From positions 1,322,857 through 1,386,856 of the forward strand of contig NZ_LGYA01000001.1 in NCBI RefSeq assembly GCF_001273755.1: a stretch of 64,000 nt of DNA. The letters are read 5' to 3'. This document shows positions 27,779 to 36,377 of this stretch, piece after piece (positions within the stretch are counted from its first letter, which is position 1; each line of letters opens with the position of its first letter). The DNA is from Peribacillus butanolivorans. Lineage in GTDB: Bacteria; Bacillota; Bacilli; Bacillales; DSM-1321. Below the pieces are notes generated by a model. That model saw only the letters and a program-made list of their open reading frames with translations, did not search any database and was not told where the DNA came from. The translations under genes and the position numbers were made by a program.

Positions 27779-29095
27779 ATGAATTTGGCCATTAATTCTT
27801 TATTCCCCTTGGCATCAGTAAGTCAAACTGTTCAATTAAAGCAAAACCAGGGGATGAAATTGGGGTTTGGTTCAGTCCTTCAATCCGCCGTAGGGGCAGA
27901 TTCAGGCAGTTCATTAGATACTGAATCCTTGCGTCTTTCCAATGAGGAGGTGTCAACTCTAAAGGATTTACTAGATATTTTGAAACTTAACAGTCTAAGT
28001 GACCTTGAGGAAGAAAGTGTTGCTGATGATCCTTTAGTAAACAATCAAGGGGATGTTAGAACCCTCCTATTCCAGTTACTAAAAAGGCTTAGCGGTAATA
28101 ATGAAGAGACTCTTACAGAATTCTTTACGACTATAGAGGAAATCAATTTAGAACAAGAACCGGAAGACTTGAGGTTGGATTCACAAAGCCTTTTATCAGC
28201 CAATGTCATGGAACTATATACAATCCTAATACAGGTTGCTTCGTTGAGTGAAGAAGAGTGGAAACAGCTCCCATTAGAGGGGACAGCGAATCTATTAAAG
28301 TTGGTAAAATTTCACGATCTTTTATCAGAGAATAAAGATATGACACAAGATGAAGCAACCATCCATAAGCAAATGAAAAATCTGCTTGAAGGGATATCAG
28401 GAAAACTGGAAAAATGGCTGCCTAATCAGCAGCAGAAAACAAATACTAACCTTGATTTTTCTCTTATTTTGGAAAAAGGGCAAAATAAAACATTGGAAAC
28501 AAACGCATTCTCACAATTAACTGGAAGCGACAAGTTAGGTAAAGATGGAACAAATAGTACCGGTCTGACTTTAAAAACAGCGGATAGTAGTAACTATCAA
28601 GGTTCAGGTATGTCATTTTTAATGACAAAGCTTGAACAATTCGTCTTGACGGCTGCTAAGGGTGGACAAACTGTCAGTCAGGAAGAGTTTGTTAAACAGT
28701 TTGAAAGTATCTTGAGTAAAGCAAATTTCACAGGGGCTAACGGTGTAAATAAACTGTTAATAAAATTGAATCCCGAACACCTAGGGTCACTTAGAATTGA
28801 GTTAATTCAAAAGGATGGCATGATGACAGCGAAAATTTTGGCCACATCAGCGCAAGCGAAAGATATGCTGGAGAAACAGATTCACGGGTTAAAGCACGCC
28901 TTTAACGGCCAAAATATCCAAATTGAAAAAATTGAAGTATCACAGGCGTACAATACTTTCAACTCTGAGAAGTTCAGCCAGAAAGATGCGGATGAACAAA
29001 ATAGACAACAAGAGAATAAGAGGGAAAGCAATGATGAGACAGAAAGTGAATTTACAGGCTCCTTTGCAGAAGCTCTGTTAAATCTAGAAGTGTAG
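27779..29095 (+). CDS. fliK: Flagellar hook-length control protein FliK
   Basis: FliK measures the hook and flips FlhB from hook to filament export. The 438-residue protein has a long variable N-terminal and middle part and the conserved C-terminal hook domain: LLIKLNPEHLGSLRIELIQK, then AKDMLEKQIHGLKHAFNGQN. The start is ATG 27779 after AAAGGAGGTG. The end is rich in Asn, Glu and Gln, as is normal. flgD starts nine bases after the stop. A second FliK-like protein lies at 6184-8100. Confidence 0.94.
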   Translation: MNLAINSLFPLASVSQTVQLKQNQGMKLGFGSVLQSAVGADSGSSLDTESLRLSNEEVSTLKDLLDILKLNSLSDLEEESVADDPLVNNQGDVRTLLFQLLKRLSGNNEETLTEFFTTIEEINLEQEPEDLRLDSQSLLSANVMELYTILIQVASLSEEEWKQLPLEGTANLLKLVKFHDLLSENKDMTQDEATIHKQMKNLLEGISGKLEKWLPNQQQKTNTNLDFSLILEKGQNKTLETNAFSQLTGSDKLGKDGTNSTGLTLKTADSSNYQGSGMSFLMTKLEQFVLTAAKGGQTVSQEEFVKQFESILSKANFTGANGVNKLLIKLNPEHLGSLRIELIQKDGMMTAKILATSAQAKDMLEKQIHGLKHAFNGQNIQIEKIEVSQAYNTFNSEKFSQKDADEQNRQQENKRESNDETESEFTGSFAEALLNLEV

Positions 29096-29103
29096 GTGAA
29101 GAA

Positions 29104-29736
29104 ATGACGACCATTGATACGTCACTATTATTATCAAGCTATCAATCAGACAGAAAAACAGGCGATTCACTCGGAAAAGATGATTTCCTGAAATTATTGC
29201 TTACCCAGTTGCAAAACCAAGATCCTTCCAGTCCGATGGACAATACAGAATTTATAGCCCAAATGGCCACTTTTTCTTCTTTGGAACAAATGATGAATAT
29301 AGGATCCCAAATAGATGAACTAATTGGGTTAAACCAACAAAATAGTTTAATGAACTATAACTCATTCGTTGGTAAGGAAGTTACCTGGCATATATTGGAT
29401 GAAAGCGGTGAGAACCTTGCAATAGAAGAAGGCGTAGGTATCGTGGAATCGATTCAATATAAAGGTGACAATATTTATTTCATTTTAGAAGATGGCACAA
29501 AACTTCAACCAGCAAATATTTCGGCAATGAAACAATCAAGCACTACATCTAACAGTTTGACTAATGCAAGTGAATTAATAGGCAAACGTGTCACATGGAA
29601 TGATGAAGAAAATGGAGACCTTTCTGCCGTTGTAACATCAGTATCCATGAATAAAGGCAAAGTGCAGATAGAAGTGGATGATGAAAGCGGCACAAAACTA
29701 TCATTAGAGCAATTGATCAAAATCGCAAGTGCTTAA
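29104..29736 (+). CDS. flgD: Flagellar hook assembly protein FlgD
   Basis: FlgD is the scaffold cap under which hook subunits assemble. The 210-residue protein starts with the conserved N-terminal export and cap region LGKDDFLKLLLTQLQNQDPS, followed by SPMDNTEFIAQMATFSSLEQ. The second half is beta-rich and has two related segments (GKEVTWHILDES and GKRVTWNDEENG), suggesting an internal duplication of the FlgD Tudor-like fold. Start ATG 29104. It corresponds to ylxG in B. subtilis. Confidence 0.95.
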   Translation: MTTIDTSLLLSSYQSDRKTGDSLGKDDFLKLLLTQLQNQDPSSPMDNTEFIAQMATFSSLEQMMNIGSQIDELIGLNQQNSLMNYNSFVGKEVTWHILDESGENLAIEEGVGIVESIQYKGDNIYFILEDGTKLQPANISAMKQSSTTSNSLTNASELIGKRVTWNDEENGDLSAVVTSVSMNKGKVQIEVDDESGTKLSLEQLIKIASA

Positions 29737-29747
29737 GGAGCGGAAAA

Positions 29748-30131
29748 ATGGATAAACTCGGTTTTCAAGCAAATTCCGCTCAGATGATTCCACTAACAAA
29801 AACTCCCTTGAGACAAAGGCAAATGATCCAACAAGGATTTCAACAGCATTTTCAAGAAGCCATATCTACTAATGAAAAGCTGACAATTAGTAAGCATGCA
29901 CAAATGCGGATGGAACAAAGGAAAATAGTAATAGAGCAACAAACTTGGGACAAAATAGCCGATAAAGCAAATGAGGCCAAAAAGATGGGTGTGACAGAAT
30001 CTCTTATTATTATCGATAACGCGGCACTCGTAATTAGCACTAAAAATAACAAAGTCATTACTGTTGTGGATCGAGAGGAAGCCTCGTCTCAAATTTTCAC
30101 GAATATCAATGGTACCATACTAATAGATTAA
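29748..30131 (+). CDS. Flagellar operon protein, TIGR02530 type
   Basis: A 127-residue protein between flgD and flgE. The conserved core is LTISKHAQMRMEQRKIVIEQ, followed by MGVTESLIIIDNAALVIST and ending TIVDREEA-like (ITVVDREEASSQIFTNINGT). This matches the family named flagellar operon protein (TIGR02530), known from many Firmicutes flagellar clusters. I do not remember it in the B. subtilis operon. No membrane segment or known catalytic motif is seen. A role linked to hook assembly is suggested only by position. Start ATG 29748 after AAGGAGCGG. Confidence 0.85.
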   Translation: MDKLGFQANSAQMIPLTKTPLRQRQMIQQGFQQHFQEAISTNEKLTISKHAQMRMEQRKIVIEQQTWDKIADKANEAKKMGVTESLIIIDNAALVISTKNNKVITVVDREEASSQIFTNINGTILID

Positions 30132-30205
30132 TAGGCCGGACCTAGTATAGGAAGCCTAGGCTGTGGAATGACAGAAGCAGTCACGATATGAAAGGGGAGT
30201 TTTTA

Positions 30206-31426
30206 ATGCTTCGTTCAATGTACTCAGGAATAAGCGGATTGAAGAACTTACAAACAAAATTAGATGTTATCGGGAATAATGTGGCTAATGTCAACACCTA
30301 TGGTTTCAAAAAAAGTCGTGTAACATTCAGTGATACGATGAACCAAACAATATCTGGTGCTAGTGCCGCGACAGCAAATAAAGGTGGTACCAACTCTAAG
30401 CAGATTGGATTGGGGTCAACTATCGCAACAATTGACACCATTCATACTCAATCAAGCTTGCAAACTACTGGACGAGATCTTGATTTGGGTATATCTGGAG
30501 ATGGTTATTTCGTCGTCAAAGAAGGAGATGTATTATCTTATACACGTGCTGGTAACTTCTATTTAGATGATAATGGCACGCTTGTAAATTCTAATGGAAT
30601 GAAAGTGCAAGCCTACAAGGTTGATGCAAACGGAAAACTATCAAAAACAATCGGAGATGTATCTGTAAACGTTAATGCGGTTTTACCTGCTGTAACAACT
30701 ACAAAAGTAACCGTAAGTGAAAACTTGGCAGCGGACGCAATTGAGGGTTCTGTATTCAGCCAGCAAATAAAAGTTGTTGATGAAAAAGGTAAAGAACAAA
30801 CAACAACTATTTATTTCAAGAAAAATGGTGAGAATAATTGGGGAGTTTATGATCAGGATCCAACTTCGGACTCTGAACTAGAGCCATTAACTACTCTTAG
30901 TTTTACGGATGGTAAATGCGATGTGACAAGCGATGTTAACCTATCAATTGATATTAGTAAAGGTGATGACAGTGATGATAGTAAAAAAATAAAATTAGAT
31001 TTCGATTTCTCTACTCTCACCCAAGTTGAAGGAGCAACTACAGCTATGGTCAACCCGAATGGTAATAAAGAAGGGAAACTGGAGAGCTTTAATTTTGGGC
31101 CATCAGGTGAAATTAGCGGTATCTACTCAAATGGGAAAATTGTGACTTTGGGTCAACTGGCTATTGCCAAGTTTACAAATGCATCCGGATTGACTAAAAC
31201 AGGAGGCAATATATTCCAAGAATCAATAAACTCTGGTACAGCAAACATCAATGTCGCAGGTGAAGGACGCGGAACAATAGCATCAGGTTTTTTGGAAATG
31301 TCCAACGTCGATTTATCAGAAGAGTTTACGGAAATGATCGTCGCGCAACGTGGATTCCAATCGAATTCAAGAATTATCACGACGTCGGATGAAATTTTAC
31401 AAGAGCTGGTTAACTTAAAACGATAA
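30206..31426 (+). CDS. flgE: Flagellar hook protein FlgE
   Basis: FlgE polymerises into the hook. The 406-residue protein has the N-terminal rod/hook motif (LRSMYSGISGLKNLQTKLDV, then NNVANVNTYGFKK). A FlaE-type middle domain follows (VTVSENLAADAIEGSVFSQQ). The C-terminal signature is SGFLEMSNVDLSEEFTEMIV. It is clearly longer than the B. subtilis hook protein that I remember (about 264 residues), because of the middle domain. ATG 30206 follows AAAGGGGAG; the earlier ATG at 30188 lies before that site. Confidence 0.96.
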   Translation: MLRSMYSGISGLKNLQTKLDVIGNNVANVNTYGFKKSRVTFSDTMNQTISGASAATANKGGTNSKQIGLGSTIATIDTIHTQSSLQTTGRDLDLGISGDGYFVVKEGDVLSYTRAGNFYLDDNGTLVNSNGMKVQAYKVDANGKLSKTIGDVSVNVNAVLPAVTTTKVTVSENLAADAIEGSVFSQQIKVVDEKGKEQTTTIYFKKNGENNWGVYDQDPTSDSELEPLTTLSFTDGKCDVTSDVNLSIDISKGDDSDDSKKIKLDFDFSTLTQVEGATTAMVNPNGNKEGKLESFNFGPSGEISGIYSNGKIVTLGQLAIAKFTNASGLTKTGGNIFQESINSGTANINVAGEGRGTIASGFLEMSNVDLSEEFTEMIVAQRGFQSNSRIITTSDEILQELVNLKR

Positions 31427-31438
31427 GTTAAGGGAGGG

Positions 31439-31469
31439 AGGAGCCAGGTGCTTATTTGCTCTGGCTCCT
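31439..31469 (+). promoter_or_regulatory. Perfect 9-bp hairpin covering the swrD translation-start region
   Basis: AGGAGCCAG (31439-31447) pairs exactly with CTGGCTCCT (31461-31469) across a 13-base loop. The left arm overlaps the end of the purine-rich Shine-Dalgarno (31431-31441). No T-run follows. It is well placed to control translation of swrD. Confidence 0.75.
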
Positions 31470-31692
31470 AAATATTATTATTAAAGTCACAAGGCTGAAT
31501 GGCAAAAGCTTTCATATCAATGCATTGTACATAGATACGGTCGAATCGCTGCCGGATTCGACTATTACGTTTACAAATGGGAAGAAAATCGTGGTGCTCG
31601 AGAAGGAAGAAGAAATAATTCAAGCCATTATACAATTTTATCGTACCGTGAATGTTCTGGGATTGCGTGATGATGAGGAGGAAAGGTTATGA
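31456..31692 (+). CDS. swrD: SwrD/FlbD family flagellar protein with an unclear start codon
   Basis: SwrD raises flagellar power and swarming in B. subtilis. The conserved part here is KVTRLNGKSFHINALYIDTV, followed by the FlbD-like end with two beta strands and a helix. The coordinates use TTG 31456, but the family start lies at about 31474-31480, where only ATT codons stand in front of AAA-GTC-ACA. No ATG, GTG or TTG exists there in frame. A purine-rich site lies at 31431-31441, too far from either start unless the hairpin 31439-31469 folds. The stop overlaps the fliL ATG by four bases. Confidence 0.85.
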   Translation: MLWLLNIIIKVTRLNGKSFHINALYIDTVESLPDSTITFTNGKKIVVLEKEEEIIQAIIQFYRTVNVLGLRDDEEERL

Positions 31693-32117
31693 AAAAAAAA
31701 CTATTGACGATTATGTTGATTATGCTGGTGGCAATTACTCTTGTTGGCGTAATAGCGGTCGTGGTTGTTACAAAGTTATCTGACCCCACATCTGCAGAGG
31801 GTAAACCATCCATAGATGAAATTATCAAATCATCTGTTGAAATTCCTGAAATTACAACGAATCTCTCGGGTAATGATTATATCAAAATCTCATTTATGGT
31901 CCAAACAGAAAATAAAAAAGCAAAAGAAGAGTTGGAAAAAAGAGGTTTTCAGGTGAAAAACATTATTATTGCCGAACTGTCCGAAATGAAAGCGACAGAG
32001 TTAACTGGTAAAAAGGGCAAGGAAAAACTTCAGGATACGTTAAAGACTAGAATTAATGAATTAATGGAAGAAGGAAAAGTTGAAAAGGTTTATATAACCT
32101 CCTCGATTCTTCAATAA
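31689..32117 (+). CDS. fliL: Flagellar basal body-associated protein FliL
   Basis: FliL is a single-pass membrane protein next to the stator that stabilises motor function. The 142-residue protein has a lysine start, one membrane segment (about residues 5-27; LLTIMLIMLVAITLVGVIAV) and a beta-alpha outer domain with NDYIKISFMVQTENKKAKEE and a C-terminal VEKVYITSSILQ strand, as typical. Start ATG 31689 overlaps the swrD stop by four bases and has GAGGAGGAAAGG just upstream, so translation does not depend on swrD alone. Confidence 0.94.
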   Translation: MKKKLLTIMLIMLVAITLVGVIAVVVVTKLSDPTSAEGKPSIDEIIKSSVEIPEITTNLSGNDYIKISFMVQTENKKAKEELEKRGFQVKNIIIAELSEMKATELTGKKGKEKLQDTLKTRINELMEEGKVEKVYITSSILQ

Positions 32118-32169
32118 GAACATCCTTGCTTCATTAAATAAGAAGGGGAAGCTTTGGAGGTGAGTGCTA

Positions 32170-33168
32170 ATGTCCGGGGAAATATTATCGCAAAATGAAA
32201 TCGATGCTTTGTTATCGGCCATTTCTACAGGTGAAATGGATGCAGATGATTTAAAGAAAGAAGAAGTAGAAAAAAGAGTGAAGGTGTACGACTTTAAAAG
32301 AGCACTTCGGTTTTCAAAGGATCAAATCCGCAGTTTGACTAGGATACACGAGAACTTTGCAAGATTGCTTACAACTTATTTCTCTGCTCAGCTGAGGACA
32401 TATGTTCAAATATCCGTAGCATCTGCAGATCAAATTCCATATGAAGAGTTCATACGTTCAATACCTAAGATGACCATTTTGAATGTGTTTGAGGTACCGC
32501 CTCTGGATGGCCGAATCATTCTTGAGGTCAATCCGAATATCGCTTATTCCATGATGGACAGAGTTTTGGGAGGGCGGGGTATAAGCGTTAATAAAGTCGA
32601 CAGTTTAACTGAAATAGAAACAAAGATCATGTCAAATCTATTTGAAAAGGCTTTTGAAAATTTACAAGAAGCTTGGGGGACGATTGTTGATATCGAACCG
32701 GTAATGACAGAGTTTGAGGTGAATCCGCAATTTTTACAATTGGTTTCACCAAATGACACAGTTGTAGTCATATCTCTAAATACGCAAATCGGTGAAACGA
32801 GCGGAATGATTAACATTTGTATTCCTCACGTCGTTTTAGAACCAATCATACCGAAGTTATCTGCTCACTACTGGATGGAAAATTCTCAAAAAGAAAGAAT
32901 TCCTGAGGAAATAAAAGTTTTGGAAAATCGTATTAGGAATGCGGATCTCTCAATTATTTCCGAATTAGGAACTACGGATATTGCTATCCAGGATTTCCTT
33001 CTGCTTGATGTAGGTGATGTCATCGATTTAAATCATGCAATCGATAAGCCTTTAACAATTAAAGTAGGGGGAATTCCGAAATATAGTGGACAACCAGGCA
33101 AAGTAGGTAAAAAACACGCCATCCAGATTCTTAATATTTTGAAAGGGGGAGACGAAAATGATAAGTGA
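32170..33168 (+). CDS. fliM: Flagellar motor switch protein FliM
   Basis: FliM forms most of the C-ring and binds CheY-P. The 332-residue protein starts with the CheY-binding tail MSGEILSQNEIDALLSAI. The middle CheC-like domain contains SYSMMDRVLGGRG-type residues (AYSMMDRVLGGRGISV). The C-terminal SpoA domain has LDVGDVIDLNHAIDKPLTIK. ATG 32170 follows GGAGGTGAG at the right distance; GTG 32164 is within that site. It overlaps fliY by 11 bases. Confidence 0.97.
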   Translation: MSGEILSQNEIDALLSAISTGEMDADDLKKEEVEKRVKVYDFKRALRFSKDQIRSLTRIHENFARLLTTYFSAQLRTYVQISVASADQIPYEEFIRSIPKMTILNVFEVPPLDGRIILEVNPNIAYSMMDRVLGGRGISVNKVDSLTEIETKIMSNLFEKAFENLQEAWGTIVDIEPVMTEFEVNPQFLQLVSPNDTVVVISLNTQIGETSGMINICIPHVVLEPIIPKLSAHYWMENSQKERIPEEIKVLENRIRNADLSIISELGTTDIAIQDFLLLDVGDVIDLNHAIDKPLTIKVGGIPKYSGQPGKVGKKHAIQILNILKGGDENDK

Positions 33169-34375
33169 TGAAATGCTTTCACAAGACGAGATAGATGCCC
33201 TTTTAAAAGGTACAAGTGATATAGAAGATGAGGTGGACTTTCTTTCGATAGAAGATTATTTATCAATGATGGAACTGGACGCGCTCGGTGAAATTGGGAA
33301 TATCTCTTTCGGGAGTTCGGCCACTGCTTTATCCACTTTGTTGAATCAGAAAGTGGATATCACTACCCCGGCGGTTACATTAATTGAAAGGGGTAATATT
33401 GCGGAAGAATTCCCGCATCCCTATGTAGCCATCCAAGTGCAATATACAGAAGGTTTTACAGGCATTAATATGCTTGTCATCAAACAAAGTGATGCGGCGA
33501 TCATTGCCGATTTGATGCTTGGCGGTGATGGTTTGAATCCTTCAGAGATGCTAGGAGAAATTCAACTAAGTGCGGTCCAGGAAGCAATGAACCAAATGAT
33601 GGGTTCGGCTGCTACATCAATGTCGACCATTTTCAGTAAAAAGGTAGATATTTCACCACCAAGCATCGATTTACTGAACTTTTTAAATGGTGAAGGTGAA
33701 AATGCAATACCGGATGAGGATTTATTTGCAAAAATTTCTTTTCGTTTACGAGTGGGTGCATTAATTGATTCCAACATTATGCAACTGTTGCCTTTAGAAT
33801 TTGCAAAAGGGTTAGTCAGTGAACTATTAAATGGAACAAGTGAAAGTGAAGCCGATGAAAATAAAATGGAACAGATACAAGCCAACCCAACACAGAGTAA
33901 TTCTCCTCAAGAGCCGGTATCATTCCAAAATCCTGTATCGAATCAGCCGACAAATGAGAATTATGGACAAAGTGGTTACCAAACAAAACCGACATACAAA
34001 ATACCGAATGAACCGCAACATTTTGGAGCTTCATCCGTTTCAACAGGACAACCGGTAAATGTTCAGCCAGCCAGTTTTTCCAGTTTTCAGCCGTATCAGC
34101 TTCAAGAGTCCGAAACGAAAAATCTTAGCATGCTGATGGATATCCCATTGCAAGTAACCGTAGAGCTTGGGAGAACCAAGCGCTCTGTCAAAGAAATTCT
34201 AGAGCTGTCATCTGGTTCTATAATTGAATTGGATAAATTAGCAGGTGAACCGGTGGATATCCTGGTAAACAGCCGCTTAATTGCAAAAGGCGAGGTTGTT
34301 GTGATTGATGAAAACTTTGGAGTTCGTGTTACGGATATTATGAGTCAGAGCGATCGACTAAAAAAACTTAGATAA
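33158..34375 (+). CDS. fliY: Motor switch phosphatase FliY (CheC-FliN fusion)
   Basis: FliY is the Bacillus rotor protein that both builds the C-ring like FliN and dephosphorylates CheY-P. The 405-residue protein starts with a CheY-binding tail (MLSQDEIDALLKG). It has two CheC active-site helices with paired Glu and Asn: LDALGEIGNISFGSSATALS and LSAVQEAMNQMMGSAATSMS. A Gln/Asn/Pro-rich linker (about residues 225-310) leads to the C-terminal FliN domain DIPLQVTVELGRTKRSVKEI. The start ATG 33158 overlaps the end of fliM. Confidence 0.97.
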   Translation: MISDEMLSQDEIDALLKGTSDIEDEVDFLSIEDYLSMMELDALGEIGNISFGSSATALSTLLNQKVDITTPAVTLIERGNIAEEFPHPYVAIQVQYTEGFTGINMLVIKQSDAAIIADLMLGGDGLNPSEMLGEIQLSAVQEAMNQMMGSAATSMSTIFSKKVDISPPSIDLLNFLNGEGENAIPDEDLFAKISFRLRVGALIDSNIMQLLPLEFAKGLVSELLNGTSESEADENKMEQIQANPTQSNSPQEPVSFQNPVSNQPTNENYGQSGYQTKPTYKIPNEPQHFGASSVSTGQPVNVQPASFSSFQPYQLQESETKNLSMLMDIPLQVTVELGRTKRSVKEILELSSGSIIELDKLAGEPVDILVNSRLIAKGEVVVIDENFGVRVTDIMSQSDRLKKLR

Positions 34376-34392
34376 ATTTGGAGGACAAAAAA

Positions 34393-34755
34393 ATGGCAAA
34401 TAAAATTTTAATTGTTGACGATGCAGCATTTATGAGAATGATGATAAAAGATATCCTTTCTAAAAATGGTTTTGAAATTGTTGGAGAAGCAGCAGATGGT
34501 GCTCAGGCAGTAGAGAAATATAGAGAAACGCATCCGGATCTTGTAACAATGGATATTACTATGCCTGAAATGGATGGAATCACAGCATTAAAAGAAATTA
34601 AAAAGGTAAATCCGCAAGCGAAGGTCATAATGTGTTCTGCAATGGGGCAACAAGCAATGGTTATTGATGCAATCCAGGCAGGGGCAAAAGACTTTATCGT
34701 GAAACCATTTCAGGCAGACAGGGTATTGGAAGCCATAAATAAAGCATTAAGTTAA
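34393..34755 (+). CDS. cheY: Chemotaxis response regulator CheY
   Basis: CheY-P binds FliM and favours counterclockwise rotation in Bacillus. The 120-residue single receiver domain has the acidic pair in IVDDAAFMRMM, phospho-acceptor Asp54 in DLVTMDITMPEMDG, conserved Ser82 in MCSAMGQQ and Lys104 in DFIVKPF. All active-site residues are intact. ATG 34393 follows TTGGAGGAC; the earlier in-frame ATG at 34378 lies before that site. Placed between fliY, its phosphatase, and fliO as in B. subtilis. Confidence 0.98.
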   Translation: MANKILIVDDAAFMRMMIKDILSKNGFEIVGEAADGAQAVEKYRETHPDLVTMDITMPEMDGITALKEIKKVNPQAKVIMCSAMGQQAMVIDAIQAGAKDFIVKPFQADRVLEAINKALS

Positions 34756-34778
34756 TGAAGTAAGAGGGTGTCTTCATA

Positions 34779-35432
34779 TTGTATTCTATTAAAAAATGGC
34801 TTCAGATCTCACTTGTGATAGCAGTTTTCTTCTCAGGGGCCATTCAGGCGAGTGCGGAAGATATTGATAAGCCAGTGAAGGATGTTTATGAACAGCCAGA
34901 TGATTTGAAAACGGATAAATCAAAAGACTCCCAAACTACCAAACAAGCTTCAAATCCCGAACAAGTGGGGATAACTATTTGGGAGTTTCTAAGGATGATC
35001 TTTGCGACCATTTTTGTGGTGGGGCTTTTATATATCATATTAAAGTTCATAAATAAAAAAAGTAAATCGTATCAAAAAGCAAATTCAGTAGAGAATTTAG
35101 GCGGCACAAGCCTTGGAGCAAATCGATCGGTTCAGCTTGTTAAAGTGGGCGGTAGAATATTAGTAGTCGGAGTTGGCGAAAACATACAGCTCTTGAAAGA
35201 AATAGATAATCCCGAGGAATATGAGCAGTTAATGAAAGATTACAACGAAAAAATGGATCAAATGATTCAGCCAGGAGAATTTGCGACGAAATTGAAAAAT
35301 AAGTGGCTGAAAAAAAGAGAAATCGAAACTAATAGTTTTTCCTCAGAGTTCAAAAATAAGCTCGATCAAATGTCTGATAGTAGGAAGAATCTGTTAAATG
35401 AGCTTGAAAGGAAAGGAAGAGACAATGAATGA
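34779..35432 (+). CDS. fliO: Flagellar biosynthesis protein FliO/FliZ
   Basis: FliO (called FliZ in B. subtilis) helps assemble the FliP ring of the export gate. The 217-residue protein begins at a TTG eight bases after AGAGGGTG. A signal-peptide-like segment (WLQISLVIAVFFSGAIQASA) is followed by an Asp/Lys-rich outer loop. A membrane segment lies at about residues 68-89 (FLRMIFATIFVVGLLYIILK). The cytoplasmic FliO domain contains GGTSLGANRSVQLVKVGGRI. It overlaps fliP by eight bases. Confidence 0.92.
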   Translation: MYSIKKWLQISLVIAVFFSGAIQASAEDIDKPVKDVYEQPDDLKTDKSKDSQTTKQASNPEQVGITIWEFLRMIFATIFVVGLLYIILKFINKKSKSYQKANSVENLGGTSLGANRSVQLVKVGGRILVVGVGENIQLLKEIDNPEEYEQLMKDYNEKMDQMIQPGEFATKLKNKWLKKREIETNSFSSEFKNKLDQMSDSRKNLLNELERKGRDNE

Positions 35433-36090
35433 GTTCATGGAGTTTTTTAATAACAGTGATCCCACTAATGTCTCTACTTCCGTCAAACTTGTTCTCCTGA
35501 TGACTGTTTTATCGCTTGCTCCAAGCATTTTGATTTTAATGACATGCTTTACAAGAATCATTATTGTCCTCAGTTTTGTGAGAACGTCGCTTGCTACACA
35601 ACAGATGCCTCCGAATCAAGTCCTGGTTGGTCTAGCTCTTTTTATGACATTTTTTGTAATGGCACCGACTTTTCAGGAAGTGAACGAAAAAGCATTAACT
35701 CCTCTATTTAATGAAGAAATAGATTTAGAAGAGGCGTATGAGCAGACTGCGATTCCTTTTAAGGAATTTATGAGTGCCCATACAAGGCAAAAGGACTTGG
35801 CCTTATTTCTAGAATATGCCAAGGTCGATAAGCCGGAAACGATACAGGATATTCCCTTGACCGCATTTGTACCAGCTTTTGCAATTAGTGAAATCAAAAC
35901 AGCCTTCCAAATAGGTTTTATGATTTTCATTCCATTTCTGGTTATTGATATGGTCGTTGCAAGTGTCCTGATGTCGATGGGGATGATGATGTTACCACCA
36001 GTCATGATTTCCTTGCCGTTTAAAATCCTCCTCTTCATTCTTGTTGATGGTTGGTATTTAGTAGTGAAGTCTTTATTACAGAGTTTTTAA
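35425..36090 (+). CDS. fliP: Flagellar export gate protein FliP
   Basis: FliP forms the pentameric core of the type III export pore. The 221-residue protein has four membrane segments and signature stretches SLAPSILILMTCFTRIIIVL, TQQMPPNQVLVGLALFMTFF and MMMLPPVMISLPFKILLFIL. Between segments two and three is the soluble region with FKEFMSAHTRQKDLALFLEY. The ATG at 35425 follows GGAAAGGAAGAG. No cleaved signal peptide is obvious. Followed by fliQ, fliR and flhB, the rest of the gate. Confidence 0.97.
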   Translation: MNEFMEFFNNSDPTNVSTSVKLVLLMTVLSLAPSILILMTCFTRIIIVLSFVRTSLATQQMPPNQVLVGLALFMTFFVMAPTFQEVNEKALTPLFNEEIDLEEAYEQTAIPFKEFMSAHTRQKDLALFLEYAKVDKPETIQDIPLTAFVPAFAISEIKTAFQIGFMIFIPFLVIDMVVASVLMSMGMMMLPPVMISLPFKILLFILVDGWYLVVKSLLQSF

Positions 36091-36104
36091 GCAGGTGAGA
36101 AAAA

Positions 36105-36374
36105 ATGAGCGCAGAGTTTGTTGTTGATGTAGCAGAAAAAGGAATTTATATGGTATTGATTATCGCTGGCCCCTTGATGTTGATAGCTCTTGTTGTTGGA
36201 CTATTAGTAAGTATCTTTCAGGCGACCACACAGATTCAGGAACAAACCTTGGCCTTCGTTCCGAAAATTGTGGCAGTCTTATTGGCACTTATTTTACTCG
36301 CTCCATGGATGCTAAGTCATCTATTATCATACGCAAATGAAATATTCGGTAACTTGAATCGATTTGTAGGGTAG
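36105..36374 (+). CDS. fliQ: Flagellar export gate protein FliQ
   Basis: FliQ wraps the FliP-FliR core of the export gate with four copies. The 89-residue protein has two membrane segments (MVLIIAGPLMLIALVVGLLV and VPKIVAVLLALILLAPWMLS) joined by the conserved loop IFQATTQIQEQTLAF. Start ATG 36105 after GCAGGTGAG. fliR starts three bases after the stop. Confidence 0.97.
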   Translation: MSAEFVVDVAEKGIYMVLIIAGPLMLIALVVGLLVSIFQATTQIQEQTLAFVPKIVAVLLALILLAPWMLSHLLSYANEIFGNLNRFVG

Positions 36375-36377
36375 AGA

